From an uncultured Corynebacterium sp. (GTDB taxonomy: Bacteria > Actinomycetota > Actinomycetes > Mycobacteriales > Mycobacteriaceae), in assembly GCF_943914615.1 (NCBI RefSeq), contig NZ_CALUCS010000023.1:1-29405 (forward strand): a DNA stretch of 29,405 nucleotides, given 5' to 3'. A program made the position numbers and the translations under genes. Numbering within the stretch: the stretch's first letter is position 1; the number at the start of each line of letters is the position of its first letter. A model generated the notes under the pieces. The model was not told where the DNA came from and made no database searches. It worked only from the letters and a program-made list of their open reading frames with translations. This document shows positions 14,256 through 21,733 of the stretch, in pieces.

Positions 14256-14858
14256 TTACTTCTGGGCAGCCTCGAAGCGCTTTGCAACCTCGTCCCAGTT
14301 GAAGACGTTCCAGACAGCCTTCACGTAGTCTGCCTTGACGTTCTTGTACTGCAGGTAGAAGGCGTGCTCCCACATATCCAGCAGCAGCAGCGGGGTCAGG
14401 TTGATGGACAGGTTGCCCTGCTGGTCGGTCATCTGCTCGATAACCAGGCGGCCAGCGATGTGGTCGTAGCCCAGCACTGCCCAGCCGGAGCCCTGCAGGC
14501 CCAGAGCAGCGCCGTTGAAGTGCTCCTGGAATGCTTCGAAGGAGCCGAAGTCGCGGTTGATAGCCTCAGCCAGCTCGCCGGTCGGCTCGCCGCCACCGTT
14601 CGGGGAGAGGTTCTTCCAGAACAGGGAGTGGTTGGTGTGGCCACCCAGGTTGAAAGCCAGATCCTTGGACAGTGCGGTAACTACGCCAGCGATGGAGCCG
14701 TCCTTGCGGGCAGCCTCCAGCTTCTCGAGGGCAGCGTTAGCACCATTAACGTAGTTCTGGTGGTGCTTGGTGTGGTGCAGCTCCATGATCTCGCCGGAGA
14801 TGTGGGGCTCCAGAGCGTCGTATGCGTAATCCAGCTCGGGAAGTTCGTACTTAGCCAT
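14256..14858 (-). CDS. sodA: Superoxide dismutase, Mn-type of the Fe/Mn family
   Basis: A 200-aa enzyme that converts superoxide to hydrogen peroxide and oxygen. Metal ligands are in place: His28 (ELHHTKHH), His77 (HTNHSLFW), Asp161 and His165 (DMWEHAFYL). Near the active site the protein reads MTDQQGNL: Gln146 takes the place where iron-type mycobacterial enzymes have His, which favours manganese. The start at 14858 (MAKYELPELDYAYDALEP) has AAAGGA about 12 bases upstream; the reading frame extends 37 codons further but that part is not SOD-like. It is a single gene with hairpins after it and shares a 236-base divergent region with ldh. Confidence 0.97.
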   Translation of the reverse strand: MAKYELPELDYAYDALEPHISGEIMELHHTKHHQNYVNGANAALEKLEAARKDGSIAGVVTALSKDLAFNLGGHTNHSLFWKNLSPNGGGEPTGELAEAINRDFGSFEAFQEHFNGAALGLQGSGWAVLGYDHIAGRLVIEQMTDQQGNLSINLTPLLLLDMWEHAFYLQYKNVKADYVKAVWNVFNWDEVAKRFEAAQK

Positions 14859-14922
14859 AGTTTTTAAAGTTCCTTTCACACGTCGGAAGTGCTTATGACA
14901 ACAAGTGTGGCGCGAAAATATG

Positions 14923-14949
14923 GTTCCTGCAAGGTTTTCTATTAGGAAC
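14923..14949. promoter_or_regulatory. GTTCCT-AGGAAC dyad upstream of sodA
   Basis: GTTCCT (14923-14928) and AGGAAC (14944-14949) form an inverted repeat with a 15-bp spacer, in the AT-rich part of the sodA/ldh divergent region. It could be an operator; the regulator is unknown. Confidence 0.35.
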
Positions 14950-15008
14950 TTATTAGTTTTGGCTGCCACGTATCAAAAGTTCAACGTGCAGAAAATCTTG
15001 TGGTGAGC

Positions 15009-15031
15009 GTGTCTGGACACAGCGCTATGCT
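15009..15031 (+). promoter_or_regulatory. ldh promoter region: GTGTC-TG-GACAC palindrome and -10
   Basis: A perfect palindrome GTGTCTGGACAC (15009-15020) lies just before TATGCT (15026-15031), which fits a -10. Transcription would begin near 15038, giving a leader of about 57 nt that contains a good ribosome site (AGAAGGAAGAAGG, 15077-15089). The palindrome overlaps the space where RNA polymerase binds and looks like a repressor site. Confidence 0.45.
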
Positions 15032-15094
15032 GGCCGTGGGCGTCAATAAAAGAACGAAGGTACCTACAGGGCAACCAGAAGGAAGAAGGCCACA

Positions 15095-16108
15095 ATGACT
15101 GCTCCACAACCGCACAATGACACTAAGGGCGACACCAACGGCACCACCACCGCTACGCCACCGACCCCCGGATCCAAGATCGTGCTCATCGGCGCGGGCG
15201 ACGTCGGCATCGCCTACGCATACACCCTGGTCAACCAGGGTTTGACCGACCACCTGGCCATCATCGACCTGGACGAGCGCAAGACCTGGGGCCACGTACA
15301 GGACCTCAACCACGCAGTGCCGTGGTCGCACCACAACACCCGCGTGACGGTAGGCACCTACGAAGACTGCCGTGATGCCGCGATGGTCTGCATCTGCGCG
15401 GGCGCGGCGCAGAAGCCGGGGGAGACCCGCCTGGACCTCGTCGCCAAGAACACCGCAATTTTCAAGACGATCGTCGGCGATGTGATGGAGCACGGCTTTA
15501 ACGGCGTTTTCCTGGTTGCCAGCAACCCGGTGGACATCCTGAGCTACGCGACGTGGAAGTTCTCCGGTATGGACTCCAGCCGCGTGATCGGCTCCGGCAC
15601 GATCCTGGATACCGCGCGCTTCCGCTACGCGCTGGGCCGCTACTTTGACCTCGCGCCGACCTCCGTGCACGCCTATGTGATCGGCGAGCACGGGGATACC
15701 GAGCTGCCGGTGCTATCCGCCGGTTCGGTGGCGGGCACTTCCATCCACCACCGCCTGGAGATGATCGGCGAATCCGCCGACGAGGACGTCGACGAAATCT
15801 TCGTGAAGACCCGCGACGCGGCCTACGAAATTATCCAGGCCAAGGGTTCCACCAGCTTCGGCATCGGCATGGGGCTGGCGCGCATCACCCAGGCAGTGTT
15901 CAGCAACCAGGATGTCGTGCTGCCGATCTCCACCCTTTTGCAAGGCGAGTACGGATTCGAGGACATCTACATCGGCACTCCCGCGGTGATTAACCGCCAA
16001 GGCGTGCGCCATGCCGTGGAGCTACAGCTGGATTCCGAAGAAAAGGAGAAGTTCGACCACTCCGCGAACGTGCTGCGTAAGGTGATGGGCGAAGCGGGGC
16101 TGATCTAG
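15095..16108 (+). CDS. ldh: L-lactate dehydrogenase (NAD+)
   Basis: A 337-aa cytoplasmic enzyme reducing pyruvate to L-lactate. Residues 27-38 hold the Rossmann signature (SKIVLIGAGDVG). Substrate residues are present: Gln106 in AQKPGETR, which marks lactate rather than malate specificity, Arg112, Arg175 in DTARFR and catalytic His199 in IGEHGD. ASNPVD (142-147) is the usual loop. The first 25 residues are a polar, Thr-rich extension. The ATG at 15095 is supported by a strong ribosome site five bases upstream. The 3' end of the gene is the first unit of a four-unit 15-bp repeat, each unit carrying an in-frame stop. The GDPD gene follows after 124 bases. Confidence 0.97.
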   Translation: MTAPQPHNDTKGDTNGTTTATPPTPGSKIVLIGAGDVGIAYAYTLVNQGLTDHLAIIDLDERKTWGHVQDLNHAVPWSHHNTRVTVGTYEDCRDAAMVCICAGAAQKPGETRLDLVAKNTAIFKTIVGDVMEHGFNGVFLVASNPVDILSYATWKFSGMDSSRVIGSGTILDTARFRYALGRYFDLAPTSVHAYVIGEHGDTELPVLSAGSVAGTSIHHRLEMIGESADEDVDEIFVKTRDAAYEIIQAKGSTSFGIGMGLARITQAVFSNQDVVLPISTLLQGEYGFEDIYIGTPAVINRQGVRHAVELQLDSEEKEKFDHSANVLRKVMGEAGLI

Positions 16109-16154
16109 CCCGGGCTGATTTAACCGGGGCTGATTTAACCGGGGCTGATTTAAG
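16095..16154 (+). repeat. Four tandem 15-bp repeats carrying in-frame stop codons
   Basis: Four units in exact register (16095-16109, 16110-16124, 16125-16139, 16140-16154) follow the pattern CGGGGCTGATTTAAC; unit 1 differs at two or three positions and is the end of ldh. In the ldh frame each unit reads Gly-Leu-Ile-stop-Pro, so the true TAG is followed by three TAA codons at five-codon steps. Confidence 0.93.
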
Positions 16155-16232
16155 TAAACAATAAGTGAAACTTGGAGGTAGCCGGGCGTGAGCGGATGCC
16201 GGTTGCACGCCGGCATATTAAAAATAGAGGGT

Positions 16233-17159
16233 ATGAAAATTGTCGCCCACCGCGGGGCCTCCAAGGAGCGCCCGGAACACACCCTGGCAGCCTATGAACT
16301 GGCCGAGCAAAGGGGAGCGGACGGCTTCGAATGCGACATCCGCCTGACCCGCGACGGAGAACTCGTCTGCCTGCACGACCGCACCATCGACCGGGTGGCG
16401 GTGGACAAGCCCGCGAAATCCAACGGCGTGGTCAGTGAAATGACGTTGGCGCAGCTGCGGGAGCTCAACGTCGGCACTCCTGAAGAGCCCGCGCAGGTGC
16501 TTACCCTGCGCGAGCTTCTGACCTTCTTTAACGACGTGAACTCCTCGCGGATCGATGCCAGGCAGGAGCACAGCCAGAGGCCGGACAATGCGGCCGCTGG
16601 AGAGGGGGCGTCACTAAAGAAAGACATCTTTATCGAGACCAAGCACCCGAACCGCTACGGCCCCAAGGTCGAGCACGCCCTGCACTACGAACTGCAGCGG
16701 GCGCACTTGGCGGAAAGCCCGCACGTACACCTGATCAGCTTCAGTCCGCAATCCCTGGTGCGCTTCAAGATGATCAACCCGGCGGTTCACCGCATTCTGT
16801 TGCGGCGCGAGTTCCAGCGCATGCTCAACCCGGGGCTCGAGGCACTGCATGTTGTGGACGCCCACGGTCTGTCGGTTGCACGTGGTCGGATTCGCCCCGA
16901 CATCATCGGTCGCTTCGGCGATGGAACCTACGTATGGACCGCCGATAAGGAAGACGAGGTGCGGTGGGCAGCGCGCCAAGGTGTGACCTGGCTGGCAACG
17001 AACTACCCCGGGCGGGCGCGAATGTGGCGCGACAATGAGCTAGGGCTGGATAGGCCGGTGTCTGCCAAGCTAGCGGCAGACAAGCCGGGGCCAGCCAGCG
17101 AAACCAGTGCTGCTGCATTTTCCTTGGTGCAGCCAGGTACAATTAACGACCGTGGCTAA
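16233..17159 (+). CDS. glpQ: Glycerophosphodiester phosphodiesterase
   Basis: A 308-aa enzyme of the GDPD family that splits glycerophosphodiesters into glycerol-3-phosphate and an alcohol. The N-terminus holds the catalytic and metal residues: HRGA (His6, Arg7), ERPEHT (Glu16-linked motif), GFECDIRLTRDGELVCLHD (Glu33, Asp35, His48). FIETKHPNRYG supplies a further Glu. There is no signal peptide, so it acts in the cytoplasm. A polar insert (about 107-127, DARQEHSQRPDNAAAGEG) interrupts the barrel between the strand LTLRELL and DIFIETK, and the last 30 residues look disordered. The start at 16233 has GAGGG too close for a good ribosome site; TAAAAA about eight bases upstream allows a leaderless start. 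Its stop overlaps the start of the next gene by eight bases. Confidence 0.9.
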   Translation: MKIVAHRGASKERPEHTLAAYELAEQRGADGFECDIRLTRDGELVCLHDRTIDRVAVDKPAKSNGVVSEMTLAQLRELNVGTPEEPAQVLTLRELLTFFNDVNSSRIDARQEHSQRPDNAAAGEGASLKKDIFIETKHPNRYGPKVEHALHYELQRAHLAESPHVHLISFSPQSLVRFKMINPAVHRILLRREFQRMLNPGLEALHVVDAHGLSVARGRIRPDIIGRFGDGTYVWTADKEDEVRWAARQGVTWLATNYPGRARMWRDNELGLDRPVSAKLAADKPGPASETSAAAFSLVQPGTINDRG

Positions 17160-18066
17160 GAAGAAAAAGAACCAAGAGAACCTGCCCGAGGGCATGAGCC
17201 GCCGTCAGGCGAAGCTCGCCGCCCGCGCCGCGGAACGCGCGAAGCTGCAGAAGGACCCGCGCCCCTTCGACGGATTCGCCATGGAGGCCGACCTGATCGC
17301 CCTGCAGGAATTCGTCCCTTCGGCGCACTTCGTTGCCGACGTGAAGGACGCAGAGCACAAGATCTCCATCGTTACCGTCCTGCCGGGTGCGGTTGCAGCG
17401 CTGCGCCGCTCGGAGGAAGACGGCGGCGAGGCCTTCGTCGCACTGCAGACCCAGCGCCGCGGTGATAACCCGAACCGTGACCTGGCATTCGCCCTGAACT
17501 GGGTAAAGCAGGCCGAGCCGGGCCAGTCCCTGGAGGTCGGCGTGGCCGACGGCACCGAGCCCGCCCTGGCGGACATCCTGAACAAGGACGCTGCTTCCGA
17601 GATCACCGTCGCCCAGGACTTCGCCTGGTGGCTGACTGAGGAAAACCGCAACAACCCGCAGATCGCCGCTACCCTGCAGCGCGCTAACGAATCCGTGCTG
17701 CCCTCCGAGCGCGTGGAGGCAGACATTAAGGGTGCCGCATGGTGGATCGATCCGTCCGACAAGGCGCACATCCGCTGGGTTCGCCAGGAGGGTGAGGAGG
17801 AGCTGCTGAACGCTCTGGCTCGCCTGCACGCCGCTGGTGAGCTGCACCTGGGCGAGGGCTCCAAGTTCGCCGGTGTGTTCCGCACCCACGGCATCTTGGT
17901 TCCGGTGTGGGACCTGGATCGCAGTCGCGAGTCCGCTTCCTGGAAGGAAGGCCTAGAGGCTCTGGATCCGAAGATTGCAGAAGCCCTGGCCAAGGATGCT
18001 CCGCTGACTGCCGACGAGCAGAAGGCCAAGCAGACCATCCAGTCCCGCGAGGTGACCATCCGCTAG
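17152..18066 (+). CDS. DUF5926-family protein, unknown function
   Basis: A 304-aa cytoplasmic protein. It opens with a basic segment (AKKKKNQENLPEGMSRRQAK), then a Lys/Arg/Ala helix, and a folded domain from about residue 35 (RPFDGFAMEADLIALQEFVPSA). No catalytic motif is seen. I recognise it as the actinobacterial DUF5926 family, usually found beside glpQ-type and LCP genes in Corynebacterium. GTG at 17152 is taken as start because the family begins at this AKKKK segment; TACAAT at 17138-17143 ends eight bases before it. It overlaps the GDPD stop codon, so coupling is likely. Codon choice is strongly biased, which suggests good expression. Confidence 0.82.
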   Translation: MAKKKKNQENLPEGMSRRQAKLAARAAERAKLQKDPRPFDGFAMEADLIALQEFVPSAHFVADVKDAEHKISIVTVLPGAVAALRRSEEDGGEAFVALQTQRRGDNPNRDLAFALNWVKQAEPGQSLEVGVADGTEPALADILNKDAASEITVAQDFAWWLTEENRNNPQIAATLQRANESVLPSERVEADIKGAAWWIDPSDKAHIRWVRQEGEEELLNALARLHAAGELHLGEGSKFAGVFRTHGILVPVWDLDRSRESASWKEGLEALDPKIAEALAKDAPLTADEQKAKQTIQSREVTIR

Positions 18067-18080
18067 CAGCGGCTGGCTTG

Positions 18081-18106
18081 TAGCTGGCTAGCGAATTAGC
18101 CAGCTA
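18081..18106. terminator. Hairpin between convergent genes
   Basis: TAGCTGGCTA (18081-18090) and TAGCCAGCTA (18097-18106) form a perfect 10-bp stem with a 6-nt loop between the DUF5926 and LCP genes. No T run follows, so termination strength is uncertain, but its position favours a bidirectional terminator. Confidence 0.6.
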
Positions 18107-18110
18107 CTGC

Positions 18111-19475
18111 TTAACGCAGCTTCGCGAACATCTCCTCTGCGCCGGCATCGTCCCACAGTGCGACGTTGCCGGCGTAAGTGTTTTCGTAACCTGCGATCGG
18201 CACGGTCTCTTGCGTCGCGCCGCCGGCGATAGCCAGGCCCAGTGAGGCGAGGTTCCACACGTGGTCGTCCTCGTTGACCGTCATGTTCGCACTGAGGGCG
18301 TCGGCGACCTTCAGGTTCTTAAACGGGTTCAGCAGCGTGCCGGGGGATTTGATCTTCTTGGAGAGCGCGGCCAGGAACTTGCGCTGGCGCTCCACACGGT
18401 CCAGGTCTCCCTGTGCCGAAGCGTAGCGGGAGCGCACGTACCCCAACGCGGTCGGTCCATCGAGTTCCTGGCAGCCGGCCTGCAGGTTGATGCCCGCCAT
18501 CGGGTCATCCAGTGGCTCGTCCAGGCACATCTCCACTCCGCCGACTGCATCGACAACATTGGAGAATCCGCCGAAACCGATCTCTGCGTAGTGGTCCAGG
18601 TGGATGCCCGTCGCCTGCTCCACGGTCTGCTGCAGCAGCGCCGGGCCGCCGAGGGAAAACGCCTGGTTGAGCTTGTTTTGCCCGTAGCCGGGGATGTCCA
18701 CCCAGCTGTCGCGCGGCAGAGAGAGCATGGTCGCGTCCCCGCCAAAGCGGGGAATGTGCACCACCATGATCGTGTCCGTGCGCCCCACCGAATCGTCCAG
18801 TTCCCCGGCCATCAGACGGTCAGCGTCTTCCTCGCTTAGCCCGGCACGGGAATCCGAACCAACCAGGAGCCAGTTGGTGCCGGAGGTGCTTCCCAGACGG
18901 CCGTCGTAATCCTGCAGGGCATCGATGCGCTGGAGTTTCGTATCGATCCACACGGCTGCGCCGATGCTGAATGCCAGCACGATGGCCAGCAACAGACCTA
19001 GCGCTTTGAAGAAGCCGAAGCGCTTGCGCTTCCGTGGTCGCTGGGTAGCTCGCCCGCGGGGGCGCCGAGTGGAGCGCGGGGGTTCGCCCCTGCCAGCACG
19101 GCCCCTGCCGGAGCGGTCGTCTGGGTAGCCGCCGAACTGCGGATCGCCGAAAGGTTGACCCTGTTGGCCCGGCTGTGGCTGGTAGCCCCGGTCGGCATTG
19201 AGGGTGGCATCGCGAGGTGGGAGCGGCTCGGCTCGGCGGTAGCGCGGTCCTTCGGGCTGGTCCGGGATCTCGCGGCGCTGGGGCTCTTTGCGCCCGGTGG
19301 ATCCGGTGGGTCCGTTGTTGCTCGGAGGGATGACGCCCTTACGTACCGGCCGCCCGTAGCGATCCAGGATGGGCTTGCCGTGTCGATCCCGGGCGATCTC
19401 CATGCCTCCGGTGCCATCCGTACCGCCGGAATTGTTGGCGGGGCGGCGGGAGCCGAAATTATCGCGAGAATTCAT
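18111..19475 (-). CDS. LytR-CpsA-Psr (LCP) family glycopolymer ligase
   Basis: A 454-aa membrane protein that in Corynebacterium joins arabinogalactan to peptidoglycan. A long Gly/Pro/Arg-rich cytoplasmic region (1 to about 137) precedes one transmembrane helix (FGFFKALGLLLAIVLAFSIG). The extracellular LCP domain shows NWLLVGSDSRAG, RTDTIMVVHI, LSLPRDSWVDIPGYGQNKLN (Arg for phosphate binding), FSNVVDAVGGVEMCLDEPL and ALGYVRSRYA with DLDRVERQR. There is no C-terminal LytR_C domain. By gene order it corresponds to LcpB of C. glutamicum as I recall it. MNSRDNFGSRR at 19475 was chosen as start: TATTAT lies exactly seven bases before it, while the reading frame upstream is not protein-like. Confidence 0.92.
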   Translation of the reverse strand: MNSRDNFGSRRPANNSGGTDGTGGMEIARDRHGKPILDRYGRPVRKGVIPPSNNGPTGSTGRKEPQRREIPDQPEGPRYRRAEPLPPRDATLNADRGYQPQPGQQGQPFGDPQFGGYPDDRSGRGRAGRGEPPRSTRRPRGRATQRPRKRKRFGFFKALGLLLAIVLAFSIGAAVWIDTKLQRIDALQDYDGRLGSTSGTNWLLVGSDSRAGLSEEDADRLMAGELDDSVGRTDTIMVVHIPRFGGDATMLSLPRDSWVDIPGYGQNKLNQAFSLGGPALLQQTVEQATGIHLDHYAEIGFGGFSNVVDAVGGVEMCLDEPLDDPMAGINLQAGCQELDGPTALGYVRSRYASAQGDLDRVERQRKFLAALSKKIKSPGTLLNPFKNLKVADALSANMTVNEDDHVWNLASLGLAIAGGATQETVPIAGYENTYAGNVALWDDAGAEEMFAKLR

Positions 19476-19482
19476 GGGGACA

Positions 19483-19488
19483 ATAATA
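19483..19488 (-). promoter_or_regulatory. -10 (TATTAT), predicted leaderless start of LCP gene
   Basis: On the minus strand TATTAT is seven bases before the ATG at 19475; the intervening bases, TGTCCCC, carry no ribosome site. This is a near-consensus -10. Confidence 0.55.
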
Positions 19489-19556
19489 ACGGGTTCCGGG
19501 GCTAGGGCTGGCGTCAATGCAGTGGTACAGCGGCGCTCGCAGGGTCCGACCGCGCA

Positions 19557-20291
19557 CTAGAACAGCACAGCGTAGCCGACGAATGCGACGGTATCGATCA
19601 GCCCGTGTCCGATCACGAGGGGCCAGATCCGCCCGGTTCGTTTGAAGTACCAGAGGTAGATGACGCCCATGATGATGTTGCCTAGTCCGGCGGAATACCC
19701 CTGGTAGAGGTGGTAGCTGCCACGGAGCAGCGCGCTGGCGGCGAACACCCACGCCCAGCTGATGCGCAGCTGTCGGAGGCGCGTGCTGAGCCAAGCCACG
19801 ACCACTAGCTCCTCGGCGAATCCATTGGCCCAGGAGTTCACTATCAGCAACGGAAACCGCCACCAGGATTCATCCAGCCCCGTGGGTACGACTTGCTTTG
19901 ATAGCCCAAGGTGCACCGCGCCGAAGTAAAACGCCAGTCCCGGCAGCCCGATGATCGCGGCCAGGCCCGCCCCATGCAGCCAGTCGCGCGCCCGGAGCCG
20001 CCAGCTGCGCACCAGCGCCGGACGGGGCAGGTGCCGTAGCAGTAGGAACATCGCCAACCCGCCCCAGGCGAAGAGCACGCCGCTGGAGAGCAGCTGCAGT
20101 ATCGGGTCCAGCCAGGGCAGCACCGACTGCGCCTGGTTGAGGGTGGCTTTTTGCTCGTTGAGTGCCTCCGGGCTGACGGTTGCTTCCATCAGCCGGGCGA
20201 TGGCGCGCAACCCGGAGGTTCCGAAGGTGATGCCCAGGACGAGCAGCAGCTCCCACCGCAGTGCCGTGCGTTCGCGGGTATTAGTGCTCAT
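19557..20291 (-). CDS. CPBP-family intramembrane metalloprotease
   Basis: A 244-aa polytopic membrane protein of the CPBP (CAAX protease and bacteriocin-processing, Abi) group. Motifs appear in the second half: FAEELVVVAWLSTRL (Glu-Glu), LRGSYHLYQGYSAGLGN (motif 2 His) and VIGHGLIDT (motif 3 His). These residues place the active site within the membrane. Substrates are unknown; such proteases may act in immunity to bacteriocins or in protein processing. The start is either 20291 (MSTNTRE) or 20297 two codons earlier. Both lie at the end of the amidase gene, overlapping its stop by 11-17 bases, so translational coupling is expected. Confidence 0.83.
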   Translation of the reverse strand: MSTNTRERTALRWELLLVLGITFGTSGLRAIARLMEATVSPEALNEQKATLNQAQSVLPWLDPILQLLSSGVLFAWGGLAMFLLLRHLPRPALVRSWRLRARDWLHGAGLAAIIGLPGLAFYFGAVHLGLSKQVVPTGLDESWWRFPLLIVNSWANGFAEELVVVAWLSTRLRQLRISWAWVFAASALLRGSYHLYQGYSAGLGNIIMGVIYLWYFKRTGRIWPLVIGHGLIDTVAFVGYAVLF

Positions 20292-21648
20292 GCTCATGGC
20301 TGTGGCTGTTGTCGGGCTTGGCGCGGAAATCCAGGGTCTCGATATCGCCCGGCACCGCAACGCTGAGGCTTTCGGCAGGCAGGCGCGAGGCGGCGTCCAT
20401 AATAAAGGCAGCGAGGGAAAGCAGCGTCGCGGCGCTCGTGCGATTGCCGACCGCACCCAGCATCAGGGCGATCGGCCAGCGGCCAGGCACGCGCTCGGGG
20501 GCGACGAGCGGCAGCGTGACGGCCGCCCAGCCGGTTAGATTCCACAGAGTACCCCACGGGGTCCAGGCGGTTTGCGCCCAGAAGTTATCAGCGGGCTTGA
20601 GCTGCGAAAATGCCCCGGGAGGCGGCGGTGCGCAAGCGAGGGTTGGGGTGGCGATCACGTCGAAGTGTGGCCACGCCCGCTGTGGGTCTAGCCCGACTAT
20701 CTGTTTTTCTAACTGTTGACGCCGCCATTTCGGCACCTGCCGGCCTTCCTCGCGCAGCCAGGTAGTGATGGGCGACAGCGTGCCCGGAAGATCCGCACAG
20801 CGGGCGGCGATGAGGTCGCGGAAGAGCTGGAAAGTGGCCGGGGGATAGGGTGCGGGAGCCTGGGTTACGGACTCGACGCGCGGATGCGTGGTGGCCAGAG
20901 CGGTGGCCGCGGCGGTGGCGGCGGCGATCTCCGGGGAGACAACGCTGCGAGTGTGGAAGGGCTGGTTGGTATAGCCGATGTGTAGAGGCCGTGGCGGTTG
21001 AGCGGGCTCCAGGTGCAGCGTGTCCATATCCGGCTCGGGCAGGCCGTAAGCGCGGGCGGTGGTGGGCAGGTCGGAGGCGATAAACCCCTGTGCGACCGGC
21101 GTAAAAGAGCCAAACCGGTGGTTGTGGGCGGGCTTCAACGCGGCGAGTCCGCAGCAAGCCGCGGGGATGCGGATGGAGCCGCCGCCGTCGGTGGCGTGGG
21201 CGATGTTCACCAATCCACGGGCGACGGCCGTGGCCGCCCCGCCGGAGGAGCCGCCGACCATCATCGCGGAATTCAGCGGGTTGACGGGCTGAGGCATGCC
21301 GACGGGCTCGGTATAGGCGGTGGTGCCGTACTCCGCGGAGGAAGACGCGCCCACTAGCGTGGCTCCGCCCACTAGCAGCCGGTGGGCGGCCGTGTCGTGG
21401 TAGTTAGCCACGAAGCTGTGGTGAACCGAGCCCATGGTCGTGACCTCGCCCGCCACCTGCTGCAGGTCCTTGATCAGCACCTCCTCGCCGCCGAGGGGAA
21501 GATCCGGGTGACTGCGCAGGAAGTCGTAGCTGTGGGGGTTGTCGTAGACGCGGGCCACGCCCAATTGTGCGTTGCTGAGGCCGGTATCGCGCCGGGCGCG
21601 GGCGAGGCGGGCGGCGAAAGTGCTGGGCTGGTCGGGCGTGCGGTTCAT
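20281..21648 (-). CDS. Amidase signature-family hydrolase
   Basis: A 455-aa amide hydrolase. The Ser-cisSer-Lys triad is visible: Lys60 (EEVLIKDL), Ser135 (GGSSGG) and nucleophile Ser158 in ATDGGGSIRIPAACCGLAALKP. It is close to the usual family length. Nothing separates nonspecific amidase from GatA-like activity except that gatC and gatB are absent here, so a stand-alone amidase is more likely. The C-terminus ends in a His-rich tail (NSHSHEHEH) that may bind metal or be incidental. The start at 21648 has GGGAAG close upstream. It is followed by the coupled CPBP protease gene and is divergent from pheA (85-base gap). Confidence 0.9.
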   Translation of the reverse strand: MNRTPDQPSTFAARLARARRDTGLSNAQLGVARVYDNPHSYDFLRSHPDLPLGGEEVLIKDLQQVAGEVTTMGSVHHSFVANYHDTAAHRLLVGGATLVGASSSAEYGTTAYTEPVGMPQPVNPLNSAMMVGGSSGGAATAVARGLVNIAHATDGGGSIRIPAACCGLAALKPAHNHRFGSFTPVAQGFIASDLPTTARAYGLPEPDMDTLHLEPAQPPRPLHIGYTNQPFHTRSVVSPEIAAATAAATALATTHPRVESVTQAPAPYPPATFQLFRDLIAARCADLPGTLSPITTWLREEGRQVPKWRRQQLEKQIVGLDPQRAWPHFDVIATPTLACAPPPPGAFSQLKPADNFWAQTAWTPWGTLWNLTGWAAVTLPLVAPERVPGRWPIALMLGAVGNRTSAATLLSLAAFIMDAASRLPAESLSVAVPGDIETLDFRAKPDNSHSHEHEH

Positions 21649-21721
21649 TGCTTCCCAAGGATATACCCGGGGTATCGCCTGGGAGGCTTCGTCTCCGGGA
21701 ATTCCCGGTGGGGCTCTCTAC

Positions 21722-21727
21722 TAGACT
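21722..21727 (+). promoter_or_regulatory. -10 (TAGACT), predicted leaderless start of pheA
   Basis: TAGACT fits TANANT and ends six bases before the ATG at 21734, with no ribosome site in between. Confidence 0.5.
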
Positions 21728-21733
21728 GGCCGC

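Noticed and set aside
16022..16282. Minus-strand ORFs with repeated Leu-Asn-Gln-Pro-Arg units
   Set aside because: The repeat is the reverse reading of the 15-bp stop-codon repeat after ldh, not a coding repeat.
19557..21648. Amidase plus CPBP protease as a bacteriocin or defence cassette
   Set aside because: No precursor peptide, transporter or toxin gene lies nearby; the pair looks like two ordinary coupled chromosomal genes.
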